DNA of 45,743 nt from Thermoanaerobacterales bacterium (GTDB lineage: Bacteria; Actinomycetota; Acidimicrobiia; Acidimicrobiales; JACDCH01). Each line of letters opens with the position of its first letter. The first letter of the stretch is position 1. Positions 35,351 to 43,429 of this stretch are shown here, in pieces. The stretch covers positions 1 to 45,743 of the forward strand of contig PKRH01000009.1 of the NCBI GenBank assembly GCA_017577565.1, in the 5' to 3' direction. The position numbers and the translations under genes were made by a program. Under the pieces are notes generated by a model, which worked only from the letters and a program-made list of their open reading frames with translations, ran no database searches and was not told the DNA's origin.

Positions 35351-36150
35351 GGAAGCGGGGTCGGCAGCTGCACACCGCCGTGCGGGAGGCCTACGACCGC
35401 ACCGGGGAGGCCTGGAACGAAGGTCCGGCGGCGGTCTACGACCGGCTCGCCGACGTCCTCGTGGCCCGCTCGCCGGTGCCGCTCGGCGGCCGGCTGGTGC
35501 TCGACGTCGGCAGCGGCACGGGCGCGGCCTCGCTGGCCGCCGCCGAGGCCGGGGCCCGGGTCGTCGCCGTCGACCTCTCCCCCGCCATGCTGCGGGCCAA
35601 CCGGGCGCCGCTCGTCGGCCGCATGGTCGGTGACGCGGCCGCCCTGCCCCTCGCCGACCGGTCGGTCGACGGCCTCGTCGCCGCCTTCTCCTTCACCCAC
35701 CTGGCCGATCCCGCCGAGGCCTTCGCCGAGGCGGCCCGGGTGTGCCGGCCGGGTGCGCCCGTGCTCGTCGCCGCCTACGCCGCCGACGACGACCACCCGG
35801 TCAAGCACGCCGTCGACCGGGCCGCCGCCGAGGCGGGGTGGACGCCGCCGGCCTGGTACGTCGACCTGCGGGAGCAGGCCGTGCCGCAGCTGGCGTCCGA
35901 GGACGGCATGGCCGCCGCGGTCGCGGGCTCGGGCCTGCGGGGCGACGTGGCGCAGGTGACCGTCGACCTCCACGACCTGACCGCCAAGGAGATGATCGCC
36001 TGGCGGATGGGCATGCCCCAGCTGGCGCCCTACCTGGCGGCGTCCGACCACCGCACCCACGAGCGGGTGCGGCTGCGGGCGATCGACCTGCTGGGGCCGT
36101 CGCCGCCGCCGCTGCGCCGCTCGATCGTCGTCTTCGCCGGCACGGCCTGA
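35341..36150 (+). CDS. Class I SAM-dependent methyltransferase
   Basis: 269 residues. Motif I VLDVGSGTGAASLAAAE, motif II VVAVDLSPAMLRAN, and motif post-I RSVDGLVAAFSFTHLADP. Looks like a UbiE/Methyltransf_11-type enzyme on a small molecule or lipid. Starts inside the kinase gene at the ATGGCTGTGA overlap; the preceding GGGAAGGGG may act as a Shine-Dalgarno. Same operon as the kinase, perhaps modifying the same metabolite (inference). Confidence 0.85.
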   Translation: MAVRKRGRQLHTAVREAYDRTGEAWNEGPAAVYDRLADVLVARSPVPLGGRLVLDVGSGTGAASLAAAEAGARVVAVDLSPAMLRANRAPLVGRMVGDAAALPLADRSVDGLVAAFSFTHLADPAEAFAEAARVCRPGAPVLVAAYAADDDHPVKHAVDRAAAEAGWTPPAWYVDLREQAVPQLASEDGMAAAVAGSGLRGDVAQVTVDLHDLTAKEMIAWRMGMPQLAPYLAASDHRTHERVRLRAIDLLGPSPPPLRRSIVVFAGTA

Positions 36151-36200
36151 GCCGGCACCGCCCGAGCCGGCGCCGTCCCCGCGTCCGGGCGACCGACCGG

Positions 36201-36218
36201 CGGGGCCGGCCCGCCCCG
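36201..36218. terminator. Hairpin between convergent genes
   Basis: CGGGGC at 36201-36206 and GCCCCG at 36213-36218 with a 6-base loop, between the methyltransferase and TerC stops. Confidence 0.4.
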
Positions 36219-36219
36219 G

Positions 36220-37329
36220 TCAGTCCTCGTGCTGCGGGGCGACCGGCTGCTCGTCGCCGCCGGCCGCGCCCTCCGGGGCGGTAGCGTCGCCGGCGCCGTC
36301 CCCGACGGCGTCGCCGGCGGGGGCGCCCTCCTGCGCCCGGGCCGCCTCCAGGCGGGCGTCGCGCCGCATGGACAGCCAGATCGACACCGCCAGCACCACC
36401 GCGATGACCCCGAGGCTGACGCCCGTCGGGATGTGGTACCACTCGGCGACGATCATCTTGACGCCGACGTAGGCGAGGATGACGGCCAGGCCCTGCTGCA
36501 GCAGCGTGAACTTGTCGCGCAGGTCGGCGAGCAGGAAGTAGAGCGCCCGCAGGCCGAGGATGGCGAAGGCGTTCGAGCTGAAGACGATGAACTGCTCGCG
36601 GCTGACGGCCAGGATCGCCGGGATCGAGTCGACGGCGAACACGACGTCGCTGCTCTCGACGACGATGAGCACGGCGAACAGCGGGGTGGCCAGCACCTTC
36701 CCCGCCCGCCGGACGAACATCTTCTGGCCGTCGTACTCGGTGGTCGAGGGGATCACCCGGCGCACGACCCGCAGCACCGGGTTGTTCTGGGGGTGCACCT
36801 CCTCGTCGTCGTGGCGGAGCATCCGGACGGCGGTGACGAGCAGGAAGCCGCCGAAGACGAACAGCATCCACTCGAACCGCTCGAGCAGGGCGACACCGGC
36901 GAAGATGAAGGCGAAGCGCAGCACCAGCGCCCCGAACACGCCCCAGAACAGGACCCGGAACTGGTAGGCCCGGGGGACGGCGAAGTAGCTCATGATGAGC
37001 GCCCACACGAAGACGTTGTCGACGCTCAGGCTCTTCTCGATCAGGTAGCCGGAGATGTACTCGGTGGCGGCCTGACCCCCGTGCCACCAGTACATGACGC
37101 CGGTGAAGGCCACGCCGATGCCGATCCACACCGCCGACTCGATCGCCGCCTCCTTGGTGGAGGGGGCGTGCGGCTTGCTGTGGACGAGGAGCAGGTCGCC
37201 GATCAGCAGGGCGCTGACGAAGGCGAGGAACAGCACCCAGATCCAGGGGGCGACCTCGAAGCTGGCGAAGTTGCCCTCGTTCCCGGACGACGACTCGGCC
37301 GCCAGGACGGCGATGGACGACAGGGTCAC
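36220..37329 (-). CDS. TerC/Alx-family membrane protein
   Basis: 369 residues with about eight membrane segments. TerC-family acidic motifs within membranes: LLIGDLLLVHSKP, SLSVDNVFVWALIMSYF, SDVVFAVDSIPAILAV. The C-terminal 40 residues are Ala/Gly/Glu/Asp-rich and probably cytosolic. Alx/TerC proteins are linked to manganese export and to metal loading of secreted enzymes. The GTG start is served by GGAGG 6 bases upstream; a yybP-ykoY riboswitch sits in the leader, which supports a manganese role. Confidence 0.93.
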   Translation of the reverse strand: MTLSSIAVLAAESSSGNEGNFASFEVAPWIWVLFLAFVSALLIGDLLLVHSKPHAPSTKEAAIESAVWIGIGVAFTGVMYWWHGGQAATEYISGYLIEKSLSVDNVFVWALIMSYFAVPRAYQFRVLFWGVFGALVLRFAFIFAGVALLERFEWMLFVFGGFLLVTAVRMLRHDDEEVHPQNNPVLRVVRRVIPSTTEYDGQKMFVRRAGKVLATPLFAVLIVVESSDVVFAVDSIPAILAVSREQFIVFSSNAFAILGLRALYFLLADLRDKFTLLQQGLAVILAYVGVKMIVAEWYHIPTGVSLGVIAVVLAVSIWLSMRRDARLEAARAQEGAPAGDAVGDGAGDATAPEGAAGGDEQPVAPQHED

Positions 37330-37365
37330 GAACTACCTCCGGCTGTGTGCCACGCGGACTTCCAG

Positions 37366-37473
37366 CCGAAGGTCTTGCCCGCCGCGTGGGCCGGACCCAC
37401 CGGGCCACCGGAGGCGAGGCGCCGCCTGCGGCCGTCCTGACGATGAGTCACGTTGAGGGCTACTCCCCTTCGG
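37366..37473 (-). ncRNA. yybP-ykoY manganese riboswitch aptamer
   Basis: On the minus strand GGGGAGTAGC (37459-37468) and GGCAAGACCTTCGG (37366-37379) match the two conserved loops of the yybP-ykoY class. The closing P1 helix is CCGAAGG at 37467-37473 with CCTTCGG at 37366-37372, a perfect 7 bp. The P1 3' strand overlaps CGGCTG (37363-37368), which can instead pair with CAGCCG (37340-37345) next to the TerC GGAGG. Confidence 0.85.
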
Positions 37474-37482
37474 ATCGGGCCG

Positions 37483-37488
37483 AGTCTA
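37483..37488 (-). promoter_or_regulatory. -10 box for riboswitch-terC transcript
   Basis: TAGACT on the minus strand, 9 bases before the P1 helix, so transcription would start at about 37475. Confidence 0.55.
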
Positions 37489-37518
37489 ACCGCCGGCCCG
37501 GGATCGCCGGAACGCGGG

Positions 37519-40179
37519 TCAGGCGGCGGCCGTCGCCCGGACGATGGCCTGGGCCGCCGCCAGGCGGGCGACCGGCACCCGGAACGGCGAGCAGGACACG
37601 TAGTCCAGCCCCACCCGCTGGAAGAAGGCGATCGACTCGGGGTCGCCGCCGTGCTCGCCGCACACGCCGACCTTGAGCGACCGCTTGACCCGCCGGCCCC
37701 GCTCGACGCCGAGCGCCACCAGCTCCCCGACCCCGTCGGTGTCGATGGTGTCGAAGGGGTTGCGCCGCAGCAGCCCCCGCTCCAGGTAGGTGGGCATGAG
37801 GCGACCCTCGACGTCGTCCCGGCTGAAGCCGTAGGTCATCTGCGTCAGGTCGTTGGTGCCGAAGCTGAAGAAGTCGGCGACCTCGGCGATCTCGCCGGCC
37901 CGCAGCGCCGCCCGGGGCGTCTCGATCATCGTGCCGATGCTGATGTCGAGCTTGCGGCGCGACCCCTTCAGCGCCTCGCCGATCGCCTCCGACGCCCACC
38001 GGCGGGCCTCGGCCAGCTCCTCCCGGCTGACCGTCAGCGGGATCATGATCTCGACCACCGGCCGGCCGCCGGCCTTCGCCCGCTCGAGCGCCGCCTCGAC
38101 CAGCGCCCGGACCTGCATGGCGTAGAGGCCGGGCTTCAGCACGCCGAGGCGGACGCCCCGGGTGCCGAGCATCGGGTTCTGCTCGCTCCAGGCCCGGGCG
38201 GCCGCCAGCATCCGCTCCTCCTCGGGCGACAGGCTCCCGGTGGCCCGGCGCACCTCCAGCTCCTCGACGCTGGGGAGGAACTCGTGCAGCGGCGGGTCGA
38301 GCAGCCGCACGGTGACCGGCAGCCCGTCCATCACCTCGAGGATCTCGACGAAGTCGGCCCGCTGGAGGCTGAGCAGCTTCTCCAGGGCGGCGGCCTCCTC
38401 GGCGGGGTCGTCGGACAGGATCAGCTGGCGGACCACCGGCAGCCGGTCCTCGCCGAAGAACATGTGCTCGGTCCGGCACAGCCCGATGCCCTCGGCGCCC
38501 AGCTCACGGGCCCGGGCGGCGTCCTCCGGCGTGTCGGCGTTGGCCCGCACCCCCATGTGCGCCCGCCGGCGGTTCTTGCCGTGGCGCACGGCGTCGGCCC
38601 AGCTGAGGATGGTCTCCAGCTCGGGCGGCGGGTCGCCCATCACCAGGTCGACCTCGCCGAGCACGACCCGGCCGGTCGTGCCGTCGATCGAGATGACGTC
38701 CCCCTCGTCGACCCGCACGTCGCCGACGGTGAACGAGCGGCCCTCGATGCGGATGGCCTCGGCCCCGACGACCGCCGGGATGCCCCAGCCCCGGGCCACG
38801 ACCGCGGCGTGGCTGACGAGCCCGCCCCGGGCGGTGAGGATGCCCTGGGCGACCTGCATCCCGTGCACGTCCTCGGGCGAGGTCTCGTTGCGGACCAGGA
38901 TGACCTGCTCACCGCGGTCGGCCGCGGCCACGGCGTCGTCGGCGGTGAAGTAGACCCGTCCCGAGGCGGCGCCCGGCGACGCCGCCAGCCCGGTGGCGAT
39001 CACCTCGACGTCGTCGGACGCGAACTGCGGGTGGAGCACCTGCTCCAGGTGCTCCTCGGTGATCCGCAGCAGGGCCTCCTCGCGGCTGATCTTCCAGCCC
39101 CGGCGCCGCTGGTTGGTCATGTCGACCGCCATCTTCAGGGCCGCCCGGCCGGTGCGCTTGCCGATCCGGGTCTGGAGCATCCAGAGCTTGCCCTGCTCGA
39201 TGGTGAACTCGGTGTCGCACATGTCCCGGAAGTGGGCCTCGAGCCGGGCGAAGATGCCGAGCAGCTCGTCCTTGACGCCCGGGAAGTGCTTGCCGAGCTC
39301 GTCGAGGTCGAGGGTGTTGCGGATGCCGGCCACCACGTCCTCGCCCTGGGCGTTGATGAGGAAGTCGCCGTAGGGCTTGTCCTCGCCGGTGGCGGCGTTG
39401 CGGGTGAAGCCCACGCCGGTGCCCGAGCGGTCGTCCCGGTTGCCGAACACCATGACCTGGACGTTGACCGCGGTGCCGAGGTCGTGGGGGATGCGCTCGC
39501 GCTCGCGGTAGGCGCGGGCGCGGGGGCTGTCCCACGACCGGAACACGGCCTCGATGGCGCCCCGGAGCTGGCGCTGCGGGTCCTGGGGGAAGGCCCGCCC
39601 GGTCTCCTCCTTCACCAGCTTCTTGTAGATGGTGCAGAGGTCCTTCAGGGCCTCGGCGCTGAGCTCGGCGTCGGACGAGACGCCCTCGTTGCGCTTGGCC
39701 CGCTCCAGCTCGTCGTCGAACAGCTCGCCGTCGAGGCCCAGCACGATCCGGGCGTACATGGCGATGAACCGCCGGTAGGAGTCGTAGGCGAACCGCTCGT
39801 CCGATGTCGCCCGGGCGAGGCCCTTCACGCTCCGGTCGTTGAGGCCGAGGTTGAGGACCGTGTCCATCATCCCCGGCATCGAGAACTTGGCCCCGGACCG
39901 CACGCTGACGAGCAGCGGGTCGTCGGGGTCACCGAGCCGCCGCTTCATCAGCTTCTCCAACCGCCCCGTGTGCCGGTCGATCTCCTCCGACAGCCCCGGC
40001 GGCCACCCCGAGCGCATGTAGTCACGGCACGCGTCGGTGGTGATCGTGTACCCCGGGGGCACGGGCAGCTTCAGCACCGAGGTCATCTCGGCGAGGTTGG
40101 CCCCCTTGCCGCCCAGCCGGTCCTTCAGCTCCATGGGGGGCCGCTTGTGGCGGTGGTCGAAGGCGTAGACGTAGGGCAA
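37519..40179 (-). CDS. ppdK: Pyruvate, phosphate dikinase
   Basis: 886 residues. Reversibly converts ATP, phosphate and pyruvate to AMP, PPi and PEP. Seen: N-terminal ATP-grasp LGGKGANLAEMTSVLKLPVP, the phosphorylated His in GGLVSHAAVVARGWG, and the C-terminal PEP barrel with FFSFGTNDLTQM and GVCGEHGGDP carrying the catalytic Cys. The TTG at 40179 is used because GGGGGA lies 7 bases upstream and homologous proteins begin at YVYAFD; the in-frame start at 40242 would be upstream of a likely transcription start (TAGGCT near 40227). Confidence 0.95.
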   Translation of the reverse strand: MPYVYAFDHRHKRPPMELKDRLGGKGANLAEMTSVLKLPVPPGYTITTDACRDYMRSGWPPGLSEEIDRHTGRLEKLMKRRLGDPDDPLLVSVRSGAKFSMPGMMDTVLNLGLNDRSVKGLARATSDERFAYDSYRRFIAMYARIVLGLDGELFDDELERAKRNEGVSSDAELSAEALKDLCTIYKKLVKEETGRAFPQDPQRQLRGAIEAVFRSWDSPRARAYRERERIPHDLGTAVNVQVMVFGNRDDRSGTGVGFTRNAATGEDKPYGDFLINAQGEDVVAGIRNTLDLDELGKHFPGVKDELLGIFARLEAHFRDMCDTEFTIEQGKLWMLQTRIGKRTGRAALKMAVDMTNQRRRGWKISREEALLRITEEHLEQVLHPQFASDDVEVIATGLAASPGAASGRVYFTADDAVAAADRGEQVILVRNETSPEDVHGMQVAQGILTARGGLVSHAAVVARGWGIPAVVGAEAIRIEGRSFTVGDVRVDEGDVISIDGTTGRVVLGEVDLVMGDPPPELETILSWADAVRHGKNRRRAHMGVRANADTPEDAARARELGAEGIGLCRTEHMFFGEDRLPVVRQLILSDDPAEEAAALEKLLSLQRADFVEILEVMDGLPVTVRLLDPPLHEFLPSVEELEVRRATGSLSPEEERMLAAARAWSEQNPMLGTRGVRLGVLKPGLYAMQVRALVEAALERAKAGGRPVVEIMIPLTVSREELAEARRWASEAIGEALKGSRRKLDISIGTMIETPRAALRAGEIAEVADFFSFGTNDLTQMTYGFSRDDVEGRLMPTYLERGLLRRNPFDTIDTDGVGELVALGVERGRRVKRSLKVGVCGEHGGDPESIAFFQRVGLDYVSCSPFRVPVARLAAAQAIVRATAAA

Positions 40180-40270
40180 CTGTCGTCCCCCGATCGCTGA
40201 CGGTCCGCGTGGCTCTGGTGGTCGCGAGCCTACGCGTCGCACAGGTCCTGGGCGACGACCACCAGGGCAG

Positions 40271-40298
40271 GTCGCGCCCGCGCGGAGGCGGGCGCGAC
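40271..40298. promoter_or_regulatory. Inverted repeat in divergent gap
   Basis: GTCGCGCCCGC and GCGGGCGCGAC with a 6-base loop, a perfect 11 bp stem between the divergent ppdK and exporter genes. Could be an operator or a cruciform-forming site. Confidence 0.4.
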
Positions 40299-40349
40299 GG
40301 CGGAATCCCGTGGGGTGCCCGGGGCGGCGACCGCTAGCGTCGCGTGGCG

Positions 40350-41333
40350 ATGTCCGCGCTGCCGTCCCGCTCCGATCCGAGCCCGCTCGACGACGCCGGG
40401 CCGGGCGACGAGCCGCTCATCCACGCCAAGGCCCTGACCAAGAAGTTCGGGTCGTACGTGGCGGTGGACGGCGTTGACTTCGCGGTCCAGCGGGGCGAGG
40501 TCTTCGGCTTCCTCGGCCCCAACGGGGCCGGCAAGACGACGACCATGCGGATGATCGCCTGCGTCTCGCCGATCACCGACGGCGAGCTGCGGATCCTCGG
40601 CATGGACCCCCGGCACCACGGCCCGGCGATCCGGGCCCGGCTCGGCGTCGTGCCCCAGGAGGACAACCTCGACACCGAGCTGACGGTCTGGGACAACCTC
40701 GTCATCTACGGCCGCTACTTCGGCCTGCCGTCCGGCGTCATCCGCGAGCGGGCCGCCGAGCTGCTGGCGTTCGCCCACCTGGAGGACCGGCGCGACTCGC
40801 GGGTCGACCCGCTCTCCGGCGGCATGAAGCGGCGCCTGACCATCGCCCGGGCGCTGATCAACAAGCCCGACCTCGTGCTGCTGGACGAGCCGACGACCGG
40901 CCTCGACCCCCAGGCCCGGCACCTGCTGTGGGAGCGGCTCTACCGCCTCAAGCGGGAGGGCGTGACGCAGGTGCTCACCACCCACTACATGGACGAGGCC
41001 GAGCAGCTCTGCGACCGGCTGGTCATCATGGACGAGGGGCGCATCGTCGCCGAGGGGTCGCCCCGCGAGCTGATCGAGCGCCACTCCACCCGTGAGGTGC
41101 TCGAGCTGCGCTTCGCCCTCCCCGACGAGCAGGACGCCGCGCTGCCCCACCTCGAGGGGATCGGCGAGCGGGTCGAGCCGCTGGCCGAGCGGGTGCTCGT
41201 CTACGCCGACGACGGCGACGCGGCGCTGGCCCAGGTGACCGACCGGGGCGTGCGGCCGCACTCGGCGCTGGTGCGCCGGGGCTCGCTGGAGGACGTGTTC
41301 CTGCGGCTGACCGGGAGGTCGCTCGATGAGTGA
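40350..41333 (+). CDS. ABC exporter ATP-binding protein (NodI/DrrA-like)
   Basis: 327 residues. Walker A GPNGAGKTT, signature LSGGMKRRLTIARAL, Walker B VLLDEPTTGLD, switch TTHYMDEAEQL, and the C-terminal extension of DrrA-type ATPases. ATG at 40350 with TAGCGT (40335-40340) 9 bases upstream. First gene of a three-gene operon with two permeases. Confidence 0.9.
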   Translation: MSALPSRSDPSPLDDAGPGDEPLIHAKALTKKFGSYVAVDGVDFAVQRGEVFGFLGPNGAGKTTTMRMIACVSPITDGELRILGMDPRHHGPAIRARLGVVPQEDNLDTELTVWDNLVIYGRYFGLPSGVIRERAAELLAFAHLEDRRDSRVDPLSGGMKRRLTIARALINKPDLVLLDEPTTGLDPQARHLLWERLYRLKREGVTQVLTTHYMDEAEQLCDRLVIMDEGRIVAEGSPRELIERHSTREVLELRFALPDEQDAALPHLEGIGERVEPLAERVLVYADDGDAALAQVTDRGVRPHSALVRRGSLEDVFLRLTGRSLDE

Positions 41334-42156
41334 CCTGGTCGCCGGCGCCGACGACGCCGTCGCCGGCCGGCGCCGGCGGCCCGGGCCCCTGGTGCCGATG
41401 CTGCGGGTGACCGAGCGCGAGGCCCGCATCTGGACCCGCTACTGGCAGACCTCCCTGCTGTCGGGCGTGCTGACGCCGCTCATGTTCCTCGGCGCCATGG
41501 GCATCGGCCTCGGGGGCCTCGTCGACGACGCCCGCGGCCCGGTCGACGGCGTCGACTACCTGGCCTTCGTGACCCCCGGCATCCTGGCCGCCACGGCGAT
41601 GCAGGCGGCCGCCGGCAACTCGCTCTGGCCGGTCATGGGCGGCATCAAGTGGGAGAAGCAGTTCCACGCCGCCGCCGCCACCCCCATCTCGCCGGGCCAG
41701 GTCTTCGGTGGCTACCTGCTGTGGGGCGCGGCCCGGACGGCCCTCAACGCGACGCTGTTCGTCGCCATCGCCGCCCTGCTGGGCGGCGTGCCCTCGCCGT
41801 GGGGCGTGGCGGCCGTCCCCGCCGCGGTCCTGGGCTACGTCGCCTTCGCCGCGCCGATCACCGCCTACGCCGCGCTGCAGGACAGCGACGTCACCTTCCC
41901 GCTGATCATGCGCCTGGCCATCGTGCCGATGTTCCTGTTCTCCGGCACCTTCTTCCCCGTCCGCCAGCTGCCCGACTGGCTCGAGCCCCTGGCGCGCGTC
42001 AGCCCGCTGTGGCACGCCGTCGAGCTGTGCCGGGGCGCCACGACGGGCTCGCTGGGCGCGCTCGCCGCCCTGGGCCACGTCGCGTTCCTGCTGGTCGTGA
42101 TCGGGCTCGGCTGCCGGTGGAGCGTGCGGGCGTTCCACGCGAGGTTGGCGGGGTGA
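41326..42156 (+). CDS. ABC-2-type permease (NodJ-like), first copy
   Basis: 276 residues, six membrane segments. NodJ-like features: LMFLGAMGIGLGGLV, AFVTPGILAATAMQAA, NSLWPVMGGIKWEKQF, and the internal AIVPMFLFSGTFFPVRQLPDW. ATGAGTGA overlap of 8 bases with the ATPase. Confidence 0.88.
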   Translation: MSDLVAGADDAVAGRRRRPGPLVPMLRVTEREARIWTRYWQTSLLSGVLTPLMFLGAMGIGLGGLVDDARGPVDGVDYLAFVTPGILAATAMQAAAGNSLWPVMGGIKWEKQFHAAAATPISPGQVFGGYLLWGAARTALNATLFVAIAALLGGVPSPWGVAAVPAAVLGYVAFAAPITAYAALQDSDVTFPLIMRLAIVPMFLFSGTFFPVRQLPDWLEPLARVSPLWHAVELCRGATTGSLGALAALGHVAFLLVVIGLGCRWSVRAFHARLAG

Positions 42157-42160
42157 GGCC

Positions 42161-42946
42161 GTGAGCACCGCCCTGGCCGTCCTCGGGTCCCGGCGGGCCC
42201 TGCGCGTGGTCGAGCGCAACGGCCGCGTGACCCTGCGCGCCTGGCCGGCGTTCGCCAGCAGCCTGCTCGAGCCGATCTTCTACCTGTTCTCGATCGGCAT
42301 CGGCGTGGGAGCGCTGGTCGGCAAGGTCGAGGGCCCGACCGGCCCCGTCGACTACGACCAGTTCGTGGCCCCGGCGATGATGGCCACCGCCGCCATGAAC
42401 GGCTGCGTCTTCGAGACCACCTACAACTTCTTCTACAAGTACAAGTACGCGAAGACCTACGACGGCATGCTGGCGACGCCGCTCGGGGTCGGTGACATCC
42501 TCGCCGGCGAGCTGGGGTGGGCGCTGGCCCGGGGCGCCCTCCACTCGGGGGTGTTCCTCCTCACGATGTGGGCGATGGGCCTCGCGCCGTCGGCCTGGAG
42601 CGTCCTCGCCCTGCCGGGGGCCGTGCTCATCGGCTTCGGGTTCGCGGGCGCCGGCCTGGGGCTGACCACCTACATGCGGTCGTGGCTCGACTTCGACTAC
42701 GTGCAGCTGGCGATCATCCCGCTGTTCCTGTTCTCGGCCACGTTCTTCCCCCTGTCCGAGTACCCGGACGCCGTCGCCTGGGTCGTGCGCCTCGGGCCCC
42801 TGTACCAGGGCGTGGCCATCGAGCGGGCGGTCGTGTTCGGCGAGCTGTCGCCGGTGCTCCTCGCCCACGCCGCCTACCTGGTCGCCATGGGCTGGCTGGG
42901 GCTGCGCCTCGCCCGGCGACGGATGAGCCTGCGGCTGCAGCCCTGA
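42161..42946 (+). CDS. ABC-2-type permease (NodJ-like), second copy
   Basis: 261 residues, six membrane segments, distant paralogue of the preceding permease: PIFYLFSIGIGVGALVG, FVAPAMMATAAMNGCVFE, IIPLFLFSATFFPLSEYPD. GTG at 42161, 4 bases after the first permease stop. The pair probably forms a heterodimeric channel driven by one ATPase (inference). Confidence 0.87.
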   Translation: MSTALAVLGSRRALRVVERNGRVTLRAWPAFASSLLEPIFYLFSIGIGVGALVGKVEGPTGPVDYDQFVAPAMMATAAMNGCVFETTYNFFYKYKYAKTYDGMLATPLGVGDILAGELGWALARGALHSGVFLLTMWAMGLAPSAWSVLALPGAVLIGFGFAGAGLGLTTYMRSWLDFDYVQLAIIPLFLFSATFFPLSEYPDAVAWVVRLGPLYQGVAIERAVVFGELSPVLLAHAAYLVAMGWLGLRLARRRMSLRLQP

Positions 42947-42995
42947 CCGGCCCCCGAGCTGTGTGCGGCGGGTGGCGGTCGGGCAGGCTGGGACC

Positions 42996-43412
42996 GTGCC
43001 CGCCGCCGACCGCGACCTCGTGACCGCCCGGGGCCTGACCGTCCCGGCCGCGGCCCTCGACGAGCGGTTCGCGCGCGGCTCGGGCCCCGGCGGGCAGCAC
43101 CGCAACGTCACGGCCTCGGCGGTCGAGCTGACCGCCGACCTCACGGCGCTTCAGGGCCCCGGTGCGGCGCGGGTGCGGGCCCGCCTCGGGGACGTCGTGC
43201 GGGTCCGGGCCGACGAGTCGCGCTCGCAGTGGCGCAACCGGAGCCTGGCCCGGGAGCGGCTGGCCGAGCTGATCGACGAGGCGGCCACGCCGGTCACGCC
43301 CCGCCGCCCGACCCGGCCGTCGCGGCGGGCCCGCCTGCGGCGGCTGGCGGAGAAGCGCCGCCGGTCGGAGCGCAAGCGCCAGCGGGCCTGGCGGCCGGGC
43401 GACGACGCCTGA
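42996..43412 (+). CDS. GGQ-domain ribosome rescue factor (ArfB/YaeJ-like)
   Basis: 138 residues. Contains GSGPGGQHRN, the catalytic GGQ that hydrolyses peptidyl-tRNA in the ribosomal P site, followed by the SRSQWRNRSLARERL segment and a very basic tail (RRARLRRLAEKRRRSERKRQ), which in ArfB proteins inserts into the mRNA channel. The usual Asn-Lys after GGQ reads Arg-Asn-Val here. GTG at 42996, CAGGCT 6 bases upstream. Confidence 0.85.
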   Translation: MPAADRDLVTARGLTVPAAALDERFARGSGPGGQHRNVTASAVELTADLTALQGPGAARVRARLGDVVRVRADESRSQWRNRSLARERLAELIDEAATPVTPRRPTRPSRRARLRRLAEKRRRSERKRQRAWRPGDDA

Positions 43413-43429
43413 GACCCGCCGGCGGGGCG

